Positions 34,886 to 43,920 of a stretch of DNA of 64,000 nucleotides are shown here, piece by piece. The stretch spans positions 62,001 to 126,000 of the forward strand of contig JAZTXH010000001.1 in the NCBI GenBank assembly GCA_045636325.1, read 5' to 3'. The notes under the pieces are model-generated. The model was not told the DNA's origin and did not search any database. It worked only from the letters and a program-made list of their open reading frames with translations. Made by a program: the position numbers and the translations under genes. Within the stretch, counting starts at the first letter, position 1. Every line of letters begins with the position of its first letter. Source of the stretch: CAKSHP01 sp045636325. GTDB lineage: Bacteria > Bacillota > Clostridia > UBA1381 > UMGS1253.

Positions 34886-37096
34886 TTAATTCATGTGCTC
34901 AAGTCTCCATTTTAGGGATGTATATCTTACAGAATCTGAATTATTAGCCACCATTTTTTCCACAGCTTCACTCATGCCTACAAGGACAACTAATCTTTTT
35001 GCCCTTGTGATTGCAGTATAAAAAAGGTTTCTTTTCATTAAAAAGGCAGATACATTCCACACAGGCATAATAATAACATCAAATTCTGAGCCTTGGGATT
35101 TATGCACTGTAATTGCATAGGAATGTTCAATTTCTTCTAACATATTAAAATCATACATTACCCGTTTTTCATCAAAGACGGCATACAAAACCCGGTTTTG
35201 TTCATCAATTTTTTCTATATATCCCATATCGCCGTTAAAAACGCCCATTCCTGTTTCGCTGCTGGTAAGGCTTTCCCATTCAATATCATAATTATTTTTG
35301 GTGTGCATTATTTTATCGCCTTCGCGGAAAATCACACTTCCGCTTTTATGCTCACTTTTGTATAGGCTATAAGGATTTAAAACCTTTTGAAGCGCCGCAT
35401 TTAACGTATTTATACCAACTCCTGATTTTCTTGCAGGTGAAAGTACCTGAATATTAAGCATAGCATCATACCCGTAAGCTTCGGGGATACGCTTTGCACA
35501 AAGCTGGCAAATCGTTTCTTCTACTTCATCAATTGAAGACCGTGCCATAAAGAAAAAGTCCGTATCCTTTTCGTTTACCAAAGGCATAAGCCCCTGCATA
35601 ACGCGGTGAGCATTTCTTACAATTATGCTTTTCTGAGCCTGACGGAAAACAGACGTAAGCCGCACAGTAGGAACAACGCCGCTGTCAATAATGTCAGAGA
35701 GCATATTCCCTGCGCCTACCGAGGGAAGCTGGTCTGCATCACCTACTAAAATCATTCTTGCATTAGGCTTAACTGCACGTAAGAGTGCGCTTCCTAAATT
35801 TACATCTATCATACTTGATTCGTCTACTATAAAAGCGCTTTCGACTAACGGATTTGTTTCATCATGGGTAAAGCTTCTTACGGTATCATCATCACAATAT
35901 CCAACCTCTAAAAGGCGGTGAATTGTTTTTGCTTCTCTGCCCGTAACCTCGGAAAGTCTTTTTGCCGCCCTGCCCGTTGGCGCGGCCAGCGCCACCTTAA
36001 GACCCGCATGCTCAAGCATATCTATAATTATATTTACAACAGTTGTTTTACCCGTACCTGGGCCGCCGGTTAAAACAAAAGCACCCATCTTTGCGGCAGT
36101 AAGCACCGCTTGCCGTTGCTCACTCGCAAGCTCAGTGTCATTATCTTTTTCCCATCTGTTTATAAATTCTTCTGCCTTCTCCTCTGACATAACTTCTTTT
36201 TCATTTATCATTGAAAAAAGCTTTCGTGCAATAATTCCCTCGGCATAAAGCATATCTTCAAGAAAAATTGCCTCTTGCCCCGTTATTTCCTGCGAAAAAA
36301 TTCTTGCCTCGCCAATAAGGGAAATAAGGGCATTTTCAGTCTGGGCAATCTCTACCCCAAGTTCGCTTACGGCGTTATATATAAGCTCATCCTTTGGCAG
36401 AAAAGTATGGCCCATATTCTGAGCAGCACTGCTTAAAATATAAATTATTCCTGATTTTATTCTTTCCATACTGTCAGGAAGATGCCCTATTGAAAAGGCA
36501 ATTTTATCTGCCGTTTTAAAGCTGATTCCCATAATTTCGTTTGAAAGAATATATGGATTCTGCTTTATTTTATCAACAGCATTGCTTCCGAAGCGTTTAT
36601 AAATTTTCATTGCCATAACAGCGCCGATGCCGTAGTTTTGAAGAAACATTATTATGCTTTGCATACCAAGTTGTTTTTGATAATCTTCACTGATTTCTTT
36701 GGCTCTGTCAGCACTTATACCCTTTATTTCAGCAAGGCGATGAGGCTCGGTCATAATAATATTTAAAGTATCCTCACCAAAGGCATCCACAATCTTTTTT
36801 GCGGTTGCCAGACGGATGCCCCGTATAACACCTGAGCCTAAATATTTTAAAATGGAATCTGCCGTAGCCGGAAGCCTTTTTTCAAAGCCTTTTACTGAAA
36901 ATTGCTTTCCGTATTCCGGGTGATTTACCCAAAGGCCTGAAAGGCGCACTACATCGCCCTCGCCAAGATACGGCATACAGCCGGTAGCGGTAACCATATC
37001 TCCGTTTGCATCAATCACACAGACAGTATAACCGTTTTCATAGTTTGAATATATAATTTCTTCCACGCTGCCTTCAACAATTTCAAACTCGCTCAA
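34886..37096 (-). CDS. recD2: SF1B DNA helicase RecD2
   Basis: A 736-residue 5'-3' helicase of the RecD2 type, acting in DNA repair without RecB/C. The N-terminal ~320 residues hold an OB-like start (GYTVCVIDANG) and helix-hairpin-helix motifs (YLGSGVIRGIRLATAKKI). The motor has GGPGTGKTT (Walker A, ~346-354), FIVDESSMID (Walker B, ~425) and a C-terminal SYAITVHKSQGSEFD (~665-679). Length matches the family (~730-760). The start is TTG, placed five bases after GGAGGAG. The neighbouring vWA gene is upstream in the same direction, 23 bases away. Confidence 0.93.
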   Translation of the reverse strand: MSEFEIVEGSVEEIIYSNYENGYTVCVIDANGDMVTATGCMPYLGEGDVVRLSGLWVNHPEYGKQFSVKGFEKRLPATADSILKYLGSGVIRGIRLATAKKIVDAFGEDTLNIIMTEPHRLAEIKGISADRAKEISEDYQKQLGMQSIIMFLQNYGIGAVMAMKIYKRFGSNAVDKIKQNPYILSNEIMGISFKTADKIAFSIGHLPDSMERIKSGIIYILSSAAQNMGHTFLPKDELIYNAVSELGVEIAQTENALISLIGEARIFSQEITGQEAIFLEDMLYAEGIIARKLFSMINEKEVMSEEKAEEFINRWEKDNDTELASEQRQAVLTAAKMGAFVLTGGPGTGKTTVVNIIIDMLEHAGLKVALAAPTGRAAKRLSEVTGREAKTIHRLLEVGYCDDDTVRSFTHDETNPLVESAFIVDESSMIDVNLGSALLRAVKPNARMILVGDADQLPSVGAGNMLSDIIDSGVVPTVRLTSVFRQAQKSIIVRNAHRVMQGLMPLVNEKDTDFFFMARSSIDEVEETICQLCAKRIPEAYGYDAMLNIQVLSPARKSGVGINTLNAALQKVLNPYSLYKSEHKSGSVIFREGDKIMHTKNNYDIEWESLTSSETGMGVFNGDMGYIEKIDEQNRVLYAVFDEKRVMYDFNMLEEIEHSYAITVHKSQGSEFDVIIMPVWNVSAFLMKRNLFYTAITRAKRLVVLVGMSEAVEKMVANNSDSVRYTSLKWRLEHMN

Positions 37097-37119
37097 TGCT
37101 GCTCCTCCGTTTTTTATTT

Positions 37120-38991
37120 TTATAATTCATCTGGTTGGTCTTTGTATTCAAAAGAATTAGTATTTTCGCTTTCCTTAAGCATATCTTCTGTAGAATTTTC
37201 GGCTTCATTTTCTTCCTGCTCTTTTATATCTTGCGTATCTTCAAACTTTTCATCTTCTGAAGGTTTTCCCTTTTTCGCACTGTAAACCGAAAGGAAAACA
37301 AAAAACAAAATCAGAAGAACTGCACAAAGCACAAAAATCCATTTGTAATACCATATCCAGTCCATAAAACGATGCATGGGGGCTACATCGTTTATAACCA
37401 CAACGCCCGGTTTTGAAAAGGTTAAAATCTCACCGTTTTCGTTTATTTCAACAGTAAAGACCACATCCACATTTCCGGTTGCAGTAAATAAATAGCTTTC
37501 GTCCTTTGCATAGCAGGGGTATACCAGAAACTCATTTGGTTTAGAAGTTTTTTCTATTCTGAAATTTACGTTTTTGTCACTTGTGCAGTAAAGCTTTACA
37601 TTTTCAGGAAGGCTTTCGGTTCTTACGGTTATTTTAAAGGGATTTGCACCATCAAAGCTGTCAACTGTATATGCTTCAAGCCCGTTTACAATAAAGTTAA
37701 CCTCACCGAACACATAAAATACCTCATATGAAGAAAACTTCTGTGTTCCAAGGTTTATAAATGTTTCAACCTTTGTGTTACCTTTAAGAAAGCTGATTTC
37801 ACCCTCTTTTTTATCAAGTGTTGATGCATTATTTTGATGGTCGCAAACTGTTATTGAATATACCGCACCATCAAGAAGAGGTGATGTTACTATTTGATTT
37901 GTGGCCGCGTTAAGTGCTACCACCTTATAGTCATACTTACCGGTGGAAATACTTCCGTTATCGTCTGTTCTGTTGCCGTTTCTGAAAAGCTGAAGCTCAA
38001 CTGCCATATTTGCTTTATAAAGTACAGTAATATTTTCACTGCCGTTGGCGCTTAAGGTATATTCACCCGGCTGAAGCAGTGGATTAAACTTATATGTAAA
38101 TATATTTTTTTCAATTCCCGAGGCAATTTTTAAATTACCTGACTGCTCCTTTAATGCATCAGGTGCATAAATGGGATTTTTTATATATGCTGCGCTTTGA
38201 GTAGCATTGCCCTGAAAATATCCGCTGGCTGAGCCGGTCGAATCACCCATAATAAGAATAAGCTCTTCTAAGGGGAGTCCGGTATCTTTTAAAACGAATT
38301 TATATGAGCGCTTATCATATTCGTAATAATCGTCGCTAAGGGTAGCACGTCCGTAAATAAGGTTTGAAATTTCAATGGTTTTATTTAATATTTCCTTTGC
38401 ACCCGAAGAGTTATAGCAATAAAAGTTTTCTCCGTTTTTGAGGTTGTATATGGCGCCGTCATTGCTGATTGCCTGACTTACCACCTTTATGCCGTCAGAT
38501 GCATAACTCAAAAGCTTTTCCTGAATTGAGTTGTCGCTGTCTTCTTCCTTGTATTCTTCAAATTTACCATCGCTTATTAAAATAAGCCATTTTTCATAAT
38601 CTCCGCTTTCTGATTTTAAATCCTCCCACGCAGAAATTACCACAGAAAAGCTTCTTGTGATGGCATGACCTTTTAAGGCAGAGTCAATCCCGCTCGTAAG
38701 CTGGGCGGAATTGCCGTTATTTTCAAAGCTTATGGCTTCACCCTGACCGCTTATAGGGTAAATTGAAATCTTATCGCCCTGATTTGTAAGGGAGGCAAAG
38801 GTCTGTACCGCATTTTTAAGATGACTCCATTTATCGGTATAATCACCATTTTCGCCGTAATAAATGCCGGTGGTATCGTCATACACAATATGAATTGCTT
38901 TTTTTTCTTTCGCAGCAGATGCTCCTGCAGTAAAGAAAAGCATCGTTAAACCTATACAAAAAAGAGCATATATAAATTTTTTTATATTCAC
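37120..38991 (-). CDS. Membrane-anchored von Willebrand factor A-like surface protein
   Basis: A 623-residue protein. A signal peptide (~1-27, ending GASAA) leads to a vWA-like domain (~30-200) that opens with HIVYDDTTG, a variant of the DxSxS metal site, and includes WLILISDGKFEEY. Beta-rich Ig-like segments follow (~230-550), then a transmembrane helix (~560-585) and an acidic cytosolic tail rich in Glu/Asp/Asn. I start at GTG 38991 because AAGAAGGTG lies just upstream; an in-frame GTG at 39039 has no ribosome site. Function is unknown; the layout fits a surface adhesion or assembly protein. It precedes recD2, probably on the same transcript. Confidence 0.7.
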   Translation of the reverse strand: MNIKKFIYALFCIGLTMLFFTAGASAAKEKKAIHIVYDDTTGIYYGENGDYTDKWSHLKNAVQTFASLTNQGDKISIYPISGQGEAISFENNGNSAQLTSGIDSALKGHAITRSFSVVISAWEDLKSESGDYEKWLILISDGKFEEYKEEDSDNSIQEKLLSYASDGIKVVSQAISNDGAIYNLKNGENFYCYNSSGAKEILNKTIEISNLIYGRATLSDDYYEYDKRSYKFVLKDTGLPLEELILIMGDSTGSASGYFQGNATQSAAYIKNPIYAPDALKEQSGNLKIASGIEKNIFTYKFNPLLQPGEYTLSANGSENITVLYKANMAVELQLFRNGNRTDDNGSISTGKYDYKVVALNAATNQIVTSPLLDGAVYSITVCDHQNNASTLDKKEGEISFLKGNTKVETFINLGTQKFSSYEVFYVFGEVNFIVNGLEAYTVDSFDGANPFKITVRTESLPENVKLYCTSDKNVNFRIEKTSKPNEFLVYPCYAKDESYLFTATGNVDVVFTVEINENGEILTFSKPGVVVINDVAPMHRFMDWIWYYKWIFVLCAVLLILFFVFLSVYSAKKGKPSEDEKFEDTQDIKEQEENEAENSTEDMLKESENTNSFEYKDQPDEL

Positions 38992-39209
38992 ACAAAACAC
39001 CTTCTTAATTTTATAAACATCCAATATATATTTTATCACAGCTAAAAATTACTGTCAATAAGCGGAAAGAATATTATGAATAATTAAAATAAATAGTGAA
39101 TACCCACAAGGCACCCGTAATTATTGTGCATCACTTATGAAGATAAACATTAATTTATCAAACAACAAATTAATTTCACCGTTCATTTTGCCTTTTGCAT
39201 TTTTTATCC

Positions 39210-39238
39210 TTTACTTTTCTTTAAAAACATAGTAAAAT
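39210..39238 (+). promoter_or_regulatory. Probable promoter of the 2-hydroxyacid dehydrogenase-tex operon
   Basis: TTTACT (39210-39215), 17 bp, TAAAAT (39233-39238), 18 bases before the start codon region. Weak match. Confidence 0.4.
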
Positions 39239-39256
39239 ATATATGAGGTGAAATAG

Positions 39257-40207
39257 ATGAAAATTGTTGTTCTTGATGCAAAAACTTTAGGTGATGACTG
39301 TGATATAAGCGTGCTTAAAAAAGCAGGTGCGCTATCACTTTATGATACAACAGCCCCCCGCGACGTGGAAAAAAGAATCAAAGATGCAGACGTTGTGGTT
39401 ATAAATAAAATAAAGCTTAATGAAACAAATCTTTCAAAAGCCAGTAACTTAAAGCTTATATGTCTTACTGCAACCGGGTATGACAATGTTGATACTGCTT
39501 ACTGCAGAACCCGTAAAATCGGCATATGCAACGTGGCAGGCTATTCAACAAACAGTGTTTGTCAGATAACTGTTGCTATGGCAATGACTCTTATGTGCCA
39601 TATATCCGAATACAGAACATATGTGGTTGACGGAAGGTATACAAAAAGCGGTGTTGCCAATTATTTAAAGCCTGTTTATCACGAGTTTTACGGCAAAACC
39701 TGGGGCATTGTGGGGCTTGGCAATATAGGAAAAGCAGTGGCAAAAGTAGCTGAAGCCTTAGGCTGCAGAGTTATATGTCACAAAACAACACCCGATAAAG
39801 AATATGAAACACTTCCGCTAAACGAGCTTTTAGAAAAAAGCGATATTGTATCTCTTCATGTACCCTTATCAGATAAAACAAGACATATGATAAACAGGGA
39901 AAACATTAAATTAATGAAAAAAGAAGCAATTTTAATAAATGTGGCACGAGGTGCTGTGTGTGACGAGGAAGCCATTTGCAATGCAGTTAAAGAAGGCTTA
40001 ATTGCAGGCATTGGCATTGATGTTTATTCATCCGAGCCTTTTGGAGCCGATAGTCCATATAATGAGGTTTTAAATATGCCGAATGTATGTCTTCTTCCGC
40101 ATATGGCATGGGGCGCTTTTGAATCCCGCCAGCGCTGCATAAATGAAGTTTTGGAAAATATAAATGCGTTTTTCAAAGGCGAAATAAAAAATCGAGTAGA
40201 CTTATAA
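39257..40207 (+). CDS. D-isomer-specific 2-hydroxyacid dehydrogenase
   Basis: A 316-residue NAD(P)-dependent dehydrogenase. WGIVGLGNIGKAVAKVAEALG (Rossmann motif, ~147-167; only the GLGNIG core is diagnostic) and the catalytic triad are present: Arg in NVARGAV (~233), Glu in SSEPFG (~262) and His in LLPHMAWG (~282). The MAWG after the catalytic His and the short N terminus suggest a glycerate- or hydroxypyruvate-type enzyme rather than SerA, but the substrate is not certain. tex follows 14 bases later. Confidence 0.88.
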   Translation: MKIVVLDAKTLGDDCDISVLKKAGALSLYDTTAPRDVEKRIKDADVVVINKIKLNETNLSKASNLKLICLTATGYDNVDTAYCRTRKIGICNVAGYSTNSVCQITVAMAMTLMCHISEYRTYVVDGRYTKSGVANYLKPVYHEFYGKTWGIVGLGNIGKAVAKVAEALGCRVICHKTTPDKEYETLPLNELLEKSDIVSLHVPLSDKTRHMINRENIKLMKKEAILINVARGAVCDEEAICNAVKEGLIAGIGIDVYSSEPFGADSPYNEVLNMPNVCLLPHMAWGAFESRQRCINEVLENINAFFKGEIKNRVDL

Positions 40208-40221
40208 AGGAGAAATAAAAA

Positions 40222-42387
40222 ATGGATTTTGTAAAAATACTATCGGCTGAATTCAGCCTTAAACCCGAGCACGTAACAAACATTATAACCCTTATTGATG
40301 ATGGTAACACAATACCCTTTATTGCCCGTTACCGCAAAGAAATGACCGGCTCATGTGATGATCAGGTGCTTCGTGAATTAAACGACCGCCTTACTTATTT
40401 GCGCAACTTTGAAAAACGCAAGGAAGAAATTATAAACTCTATCACAGAGCAGGAAAAAATGACTGATGAAATCGCAGAGAGCATTAAAAATGCCCAGACT
40501 CTTGCTCAGCTTGAGGATATTTACCGCCCATTCAAGCAGAAAAGGCGCACCCGCGCAACTGTTGCAAAGGAAAAAGGTCTTGAGCCTTTGGCAAATATTA
40601 TTCTTCTTCAGCTTTTTGACGGCGATTTTTATAAAAAAGCAGAAGAATTTATAGACGAAGAAAAAGAAATTTTAACCTCTCAAGATGCTATAGCCGGCGC
40701 AAAAGATATTGTGGCAGAGGCAGTATCAGATAATGCAGAAGCAAGGCAGATGCTGCGTGAATATTTTGAAAAAACGGCGGTTATTTCATCAGTGGCGGCG
40801 AAGGAGGAATCCTCCGTTTACGATATGTATTACGAATATTCCGAGCCGGTTTTAAAAATTCCAAGCCACAGAATACTTGCAATAAACCGCGGTGAGAAAG
40901 AAGATTTTCTAAAGGTCGGAGTATCTTTAAGCGACGAAACCGCAATAGATTTATTATTCGGCATGTTTATTTCAAATCAAAATGCATCCACGACCTTTGC
41001 ATACAAAGAAGCAATCGAGGATTCATATAAAAGGCTTATATTCCCGTCTCTTGAAAGAGAAATCCGCTCACAACTTACAGAAAAAGCATCAGAGCAGGCA
41101 ATTAAAAACTTTGGTGTTAATTTAAAGAGCCTTCTTATGCAACCGCCTATTAAAGGAAAAACAACTCTTGGTCTTGACCCGGCATACAGAACGGGTTGTA
41201 AAATTGCAGTGGTTGACGATACCGGCAAAGTGCTTGACACTGCTGTTGTATATCCAACTCCGCCACAGAATAAAAAAGATGAGGCAAAAGCAGTTTTAAA
41301 AAGCCTTATTGCGAAGCATAATGTTGACGTTATTTCAATTGGTAACGGAACAGCTTCAAAGGAATCTGAAATTTTTGTAGCAGAGTTAATCGGCGAAATA
41401 ACGGAAAAGAAGCTTTCATATATGGTAGTAAACGAGGCAGGCGCATCTGTTTATTCTGCATCAAAGCTTGGAGCGACAGAATTCCCTGATTTTGACGTAT
41501 CGCTAAGAAGCGCAGTTTCTATTGCGCGCCGTCTTCAGGACCCGTTGGCAGAGCTTGTAAAAATCGACCCTAAATCCATAGGGGTCGGTCAGTATCAGCA
41601 CGATATGCCCGAAAAACGGCTTGACGAAACCCTTGGCGGCGTAGTAGAAGACTGTGTTAACAAGGTTGGTGTGGATTTAAACACAGCATCACCTTCGCTT
41701 TTATCATATGTATCGGGTCTATCCAGTGCAGTTTGTGCAAACGTGGTTAAATATAGAGAAGAAAACGGAGCATTTAAGTCAAGAACAGAGCTTAAAAAGG
41801 TTTCAAAGCTTGGCCCTAAAGCATATGAGCAGTGTGCAGGCTTTTTAAGAATTCCCGATGCAGAAAATATTTTGGATAACACATCAGTTCACCCTGAGTC
41901 ATACGATGCAGCAGTGAAACTGCTTGAAATTTTCGGCTTTACAAAAGAGGATGTTAAAGCAGGTCTTCCGGCTACATTAAACGATTTAATAAAGCTGAAA
42001 GGTGCAGCTGAGGTAGCTGTGCAGTGCGGTGTGGGCGTGCCTACCCTTTATGATATTGCAGGCGAGCTTATAAAGCCCGGCCGTGACCTTCGTGACGATT
42101 TACCAGCTCCCATGCTTCGCTCGGATATTATGGATATAAAGGATTTAAAACCCGGTATGGAGCTTGCGGGTACTGTAAGAAACGCAATTGACTTCGGTGT
42201 ATTTGTGGATATCGGCGTGCATCAGGACGGACTTGTGCATATATCTCAGATAACAAACAAGTATATAAAGCACCCAAGTGAGGTTGTTAAGGTTGGTGAC
42301 GTGGTCAAGGTATGGGTTATAGGTGTTGACATTGAAAAGAAACGCATTTCCCTTACAATGAAGCCCCCTAAAGAAGCGCAGAATTAA
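40222..42387 (+). CDS. tex: Tex family transcription accessory protein (S1 RNA-binding)
   Basis: A 721-residue nucleic-acid-binding protein related to eukaryotic Spt6. The order is Tex helix-turn-helix N domain (~1-190), YqgF/RuvC-like domain (~315-440; TTLGLDPAYRTGCKIAVVD), two helix-hairpin-helix motifs (~480-560) and a C-terminal S1 domain (~640-712; GMELAGTVRNAIDFGVFVDIG). Length is standard. Thought to aid transcription or RNA handling; it is a core gene in Firmicutes. AAAGGAG precedes the ATG. Confidence 0.94.
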   Translation: MDFVKILSAEFSLKPEHVTNIITLIDDGNTIPFIARYRKEMTGSCDDQVLRELNDRLTYLRNFEKRKEEIINSITEQEKMTDEIAESIKNAQTLAQLEDIYRPFKQKRRTRATVAKEKGLEPLANIILLQLFDGDFYKKAEEFIDEEKEILTSQDAIAGAKDIVAEAVSDNAEARQMLREYFEKTAVISSVAAKEESSVYDMYYEYSEPVLKIPSHRILAINRGEKEDFLKVGVSLSDETAIDLLFGMFISNQNASTTFAYKEAIEDSYKRLIFPSLEREIRSQLTEKASEQAIKNFGVNLKSLLMQPPIKGKTTLGLDPAYRTGCKIAVVDDTGKVLDTAVVYPTPPQNKKDEAKAVLKSLIAKHNVDVISIGNGTASKESEIFVAELIGEITEKKLSYMVVNEAGASVYSASKLGATEFPDFDVSLRSAVSIARRLQDPLAELVKIDPKSIGVGQYQHDMPEKRLDETLGGVVEDCVNKVGVDLNTASPSLLSYVSGLSSAVCANVVKYREENGAFKSRTELKKVSKLGPKAYEQCAGFLRIPDAENILDNTSVHPESYDAAVKLLEIFGFTKEDVKAGLPATLNDLIKLKGAAEVAVQCGVGVPTLYDIAGELIKPGRDLRDDLPAPMLRSDIMDIKDLKPGMELAGTVRNAIDFGVFVDIGVHQDGLVHISQITNKYIKHPSEVVKVGDVVKVWVIGVDIEKKRISLTMKPPKEAQN

Positions 42388-42400
42388 TGTCAACATCATA

Positions 42401-42439
42401 GGGAAGGGGTTGTTGTGCCCTGTGGGCATACTCCCTTCC
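42401..42439. repeat. Nested hairpin element downstream of tex
   Basis: GGAAGGG (42402-42408) pairs with CCCTTCC (42433-42439), and within it TGCCC (42416-42420) pairs with GGGCA (42424-42428). No T run follows, so it is more like the other intergenic repeats than a classical terminator. Confidence 0.45.
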
Positions 42440-42529
42440 GCATTACGGCACAAATTAATTCAAACACAAATTTTATGCTCAAACAGCAAAAAAGTCGATG
42501 AAATATATACAAATAAAGCAAAAATTTAG

Positions 42530-42580
42530 TTGACATTACGCCGATTTTGTGATATGCTTATCAGGACGGCGTAAGAGCCG
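42530..42580 (+). promoter_or_regulatory. cspA promoter framed by an 8-bp inverted repeat, with 5'-UTR hairpin
   Basis: TTGACA (42530-42535), 17 bp and TATGCT (42553-42558) form the promoter. TTACGCCG (42536-42543) and CGGCGTAA (42567-42574) are perfect inverted repeats flanking the -10. In RNA, CGGC (42567-42570) can instead pair with GCCG (42577-42580) at the very 5' end. Confidence 0.6.
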
Positions 42581-42610
42581 CACTATAAGATTTTTTGGAG
42601 GAACAAAAAA

Positions 42611-42811
42611 ATGCAAAAAGGTACAGTAAAATGGTTTAACGCAGAGAAAGGTTACGGCTTTATTCAGAGCGAAGGCGGCGAAGATGTTTTCGTTCACTTT
42701 TCTGCAATCCAGGGCGAAGGCTACAAGACTCTTGAAGAGGGTGCAGCAGTTGAGTTTGAGGTTATAAACGGCGAAAAAGGTCCCCAGGCTGCCAATGTAA
42801 CAAAACTTTAA
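42611..42811 (+). CDS. cspA: Cold shock protein (CspA family)
   Basis: A 66-residue single OB-fold RNA chaperone. The RNP1 motif KGYGFIQ (~13-19) and RNP2 VFVHFSAI (~27-34) are intact, and GTVKWFNAEKGYG is the family start. TTGGAGG lies upstream of the ATG. It has its own promoter and a very strong terminator, so it is a monocistronic unit. The ~45-base leader is short compared with the cold-responsive leaders of E. coli cspA. Confidence 0.95.
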   Translation: MQKGTVKWFNAEKGYGFIQSEGGEDVFVHFSAIQGEGYKTLEEGAAVEFEVINGEKGPQAANVTKL

Positions 42812-42881
42812 TTAATTGGCAGGCAGGTTTTATATTATATAAAGTATATAACTAAAGGTCATATTATTTATTTCGTATTGG

Positions 42882-42934
42882 ATACTAAAAAAGGATGGGC
42901 ATTTTAAAAACAGTGCTCATCCTTTTTTAGTATT
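42882..42934 (+). terminator. Terminator of cspA
   Basis: A stem of about 20 bp (ACTAAAAAAGGATGGGCA with its near complement ending CCTTTTTTAGTAT) with an internal loop TTTTAAAAACAG. Confidence 0.88.
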
Positions 42935-42985
42935 TTATATTATTTATTTACTATCGCGTGCCCTTTAGGGTATTCCTTTTACTTA

Positions 42986-43020
42986 AAATTAAAACACCCT
43001 CCGTTTAAAACGAAGGGTGC
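42986..43020 (-). terminator. Terminator of rpsU-yqeY
   Basis: On the minus strand GCACCCTTCG and CGGAGGGTGT pair with one mismatch around TTTTAAA, followed by TTTTAATTTT. Confidence 0.75.
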
Positions 43021-43035
43021 TCTTTGTTACAACTA

Positions 43036-43479
43036 CTATGCTAATAATTTTTTTGCAAGAACGCCAATAAGCTTTGCATCTGCTCTGCCTTTTGTTTTCG
43101 CGGTTACAATGCCCATAACCTTGCCCATATCTTTAATTGAAGAAGCGCCTGTTTGTGCTATTGCATCTTTAATAATCTCGCAAAGCTCATCTTCGGTAAG
43201 CTGTTTCGGCAGATATTCCATCAAAACCTCCATCTCACGATGAAGCTTTTCAATCAAATCCTCTCTGCCACTTTTTTCAAACTCAGGCAATGAATCGCGA
43301 CGCTGCTTAAGCTCCTTTGCAATTACATCAATAATACCGTCATCATTCAGGACAACTTTATTATCTTTTTCAAACTGTAAAATTCCGCTGCGAACAAGCT
43401 GAACGGTGTTTTTTCTGACAACGTCTTTGTTTTTCATGGAATTCTTTAAGTCCTCTGCCAATTTATCCTTCAAACTCAT
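43036..43479 (-). CDS. GatB/YqeY domain protein
   Basis: A 147-residue helical protein of the YqeY family, related to the tail domain of the GatB tRNA-amidotransferase subunit. The N terminus LKDKLAEDLKNSMKNKDVVRKNTVQLVRS and the C-terminal DMGKVMGIVTAKTKGRADAKLIG are family hallmarks (not contiguous). It is thought to bind tRNA or ribosomes, without a proven reaction. It directly follows rpsU, its classic partner. Confidence 0.92.
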   Translation of the reverse strand: MSLKDKLAEDLKNSMKNKDVVRKNTVQLVRSGILQFEKDNKVVLNDDGIIDVIAKELKQRRDSLPEFEKSGREDLIEKLHREMEVLMEYLPKQLTEDELCEIIKDAIAQTGASSIKDMGKVMGIVTAKTKGRADAKLIGVLAKKLLA

Positions 43480-43500
43480 AATGGTTCTCCTTTCGGCCGA

Positions 43501-43677
43501 TTACTTAAACTTTCTTTTTCTTGCAGCTTCGGATTTCTTCTTACGCTTTACGCTGGGCTTTTCATAGTGCTCTCTTTTTCTCATCTCAGTTAATACACCG
43601 GACTTTGCACACTGACGTTTAAATCTGCGAAGTGCGTTATCTAAAGACTCATTGTCTTTTACTCTAATTTCAGACAT
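43501..43677 (-). CDS. rpsU: 30S ribosomal protein S21
   Basis: A 58-residue basic ribosomal protein, read from the minus strand: it starts MSEIRVKDNESLDNALRRFK, has KREHYEKPSVKRKKKSEAARK near the C terminus (shown here only in part) and ends RKRKFK. GGAGGG precedes the ATG. It binds the 16S platform region and helps mRNA start selection. It forms a two-gene unit with yqeY, 21 bases downstream. The gene is too short to stand out by length alone, but the match is clear. Confidence 0.96.
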   Translation of the reverse strand: MSEIRVKDNESLDNALRRFKRQCAKSGVLTEMRKREHYEKPSVKRKKKSEAARKRKFK

Positions 43678-43753
43678 TTAATTTCCCTCCCTCCACTACT
43701 ATATACATAATAGTGTTTCCTTGCCAAAATGGGAACAAGGTATAACATAGTTA

Positions 43754-43783
43754 ATTATAACTCATAACATATACTTATGTCAA
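43754..43783 (-). promoter_or_regulatory. Promoter and leader hairpin of rpsU-yqeY
   Basis: On the minus strand TTGACA (43778-43783) and TATAAT (43754-43759) are 18 bp apart. The ~70-base leader contains CCTTG and CAAGG arms (about 43720-43741) that could form a hairpin. Confidence 0.75.
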
Positions 43784-43855
43784 GAGTTATTTATTAATAA
43801 ATTGAAAATTTTTTTGCAAAAATTCTCAAATGTTTTTAAAATCCCAATATTTTGT

Positions 43856-43884
43856 TTGACAAATAGGGCTTGCAGGTGTATAAT
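43856..43884 (+). promoter_or_regulatory. Promoter of ilvE
   Basis: TTGACA (43856-43861) and TATAAT (43879-43884) with a 17-bp spacer: a consensus sigma-A promoter, 37 bases before the start codon. Confidence 0.85.
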
Positions 43885-43920
43885 ATGTATGTTATACATA
43901 GGTGAAAGGAAGTTTTATTA

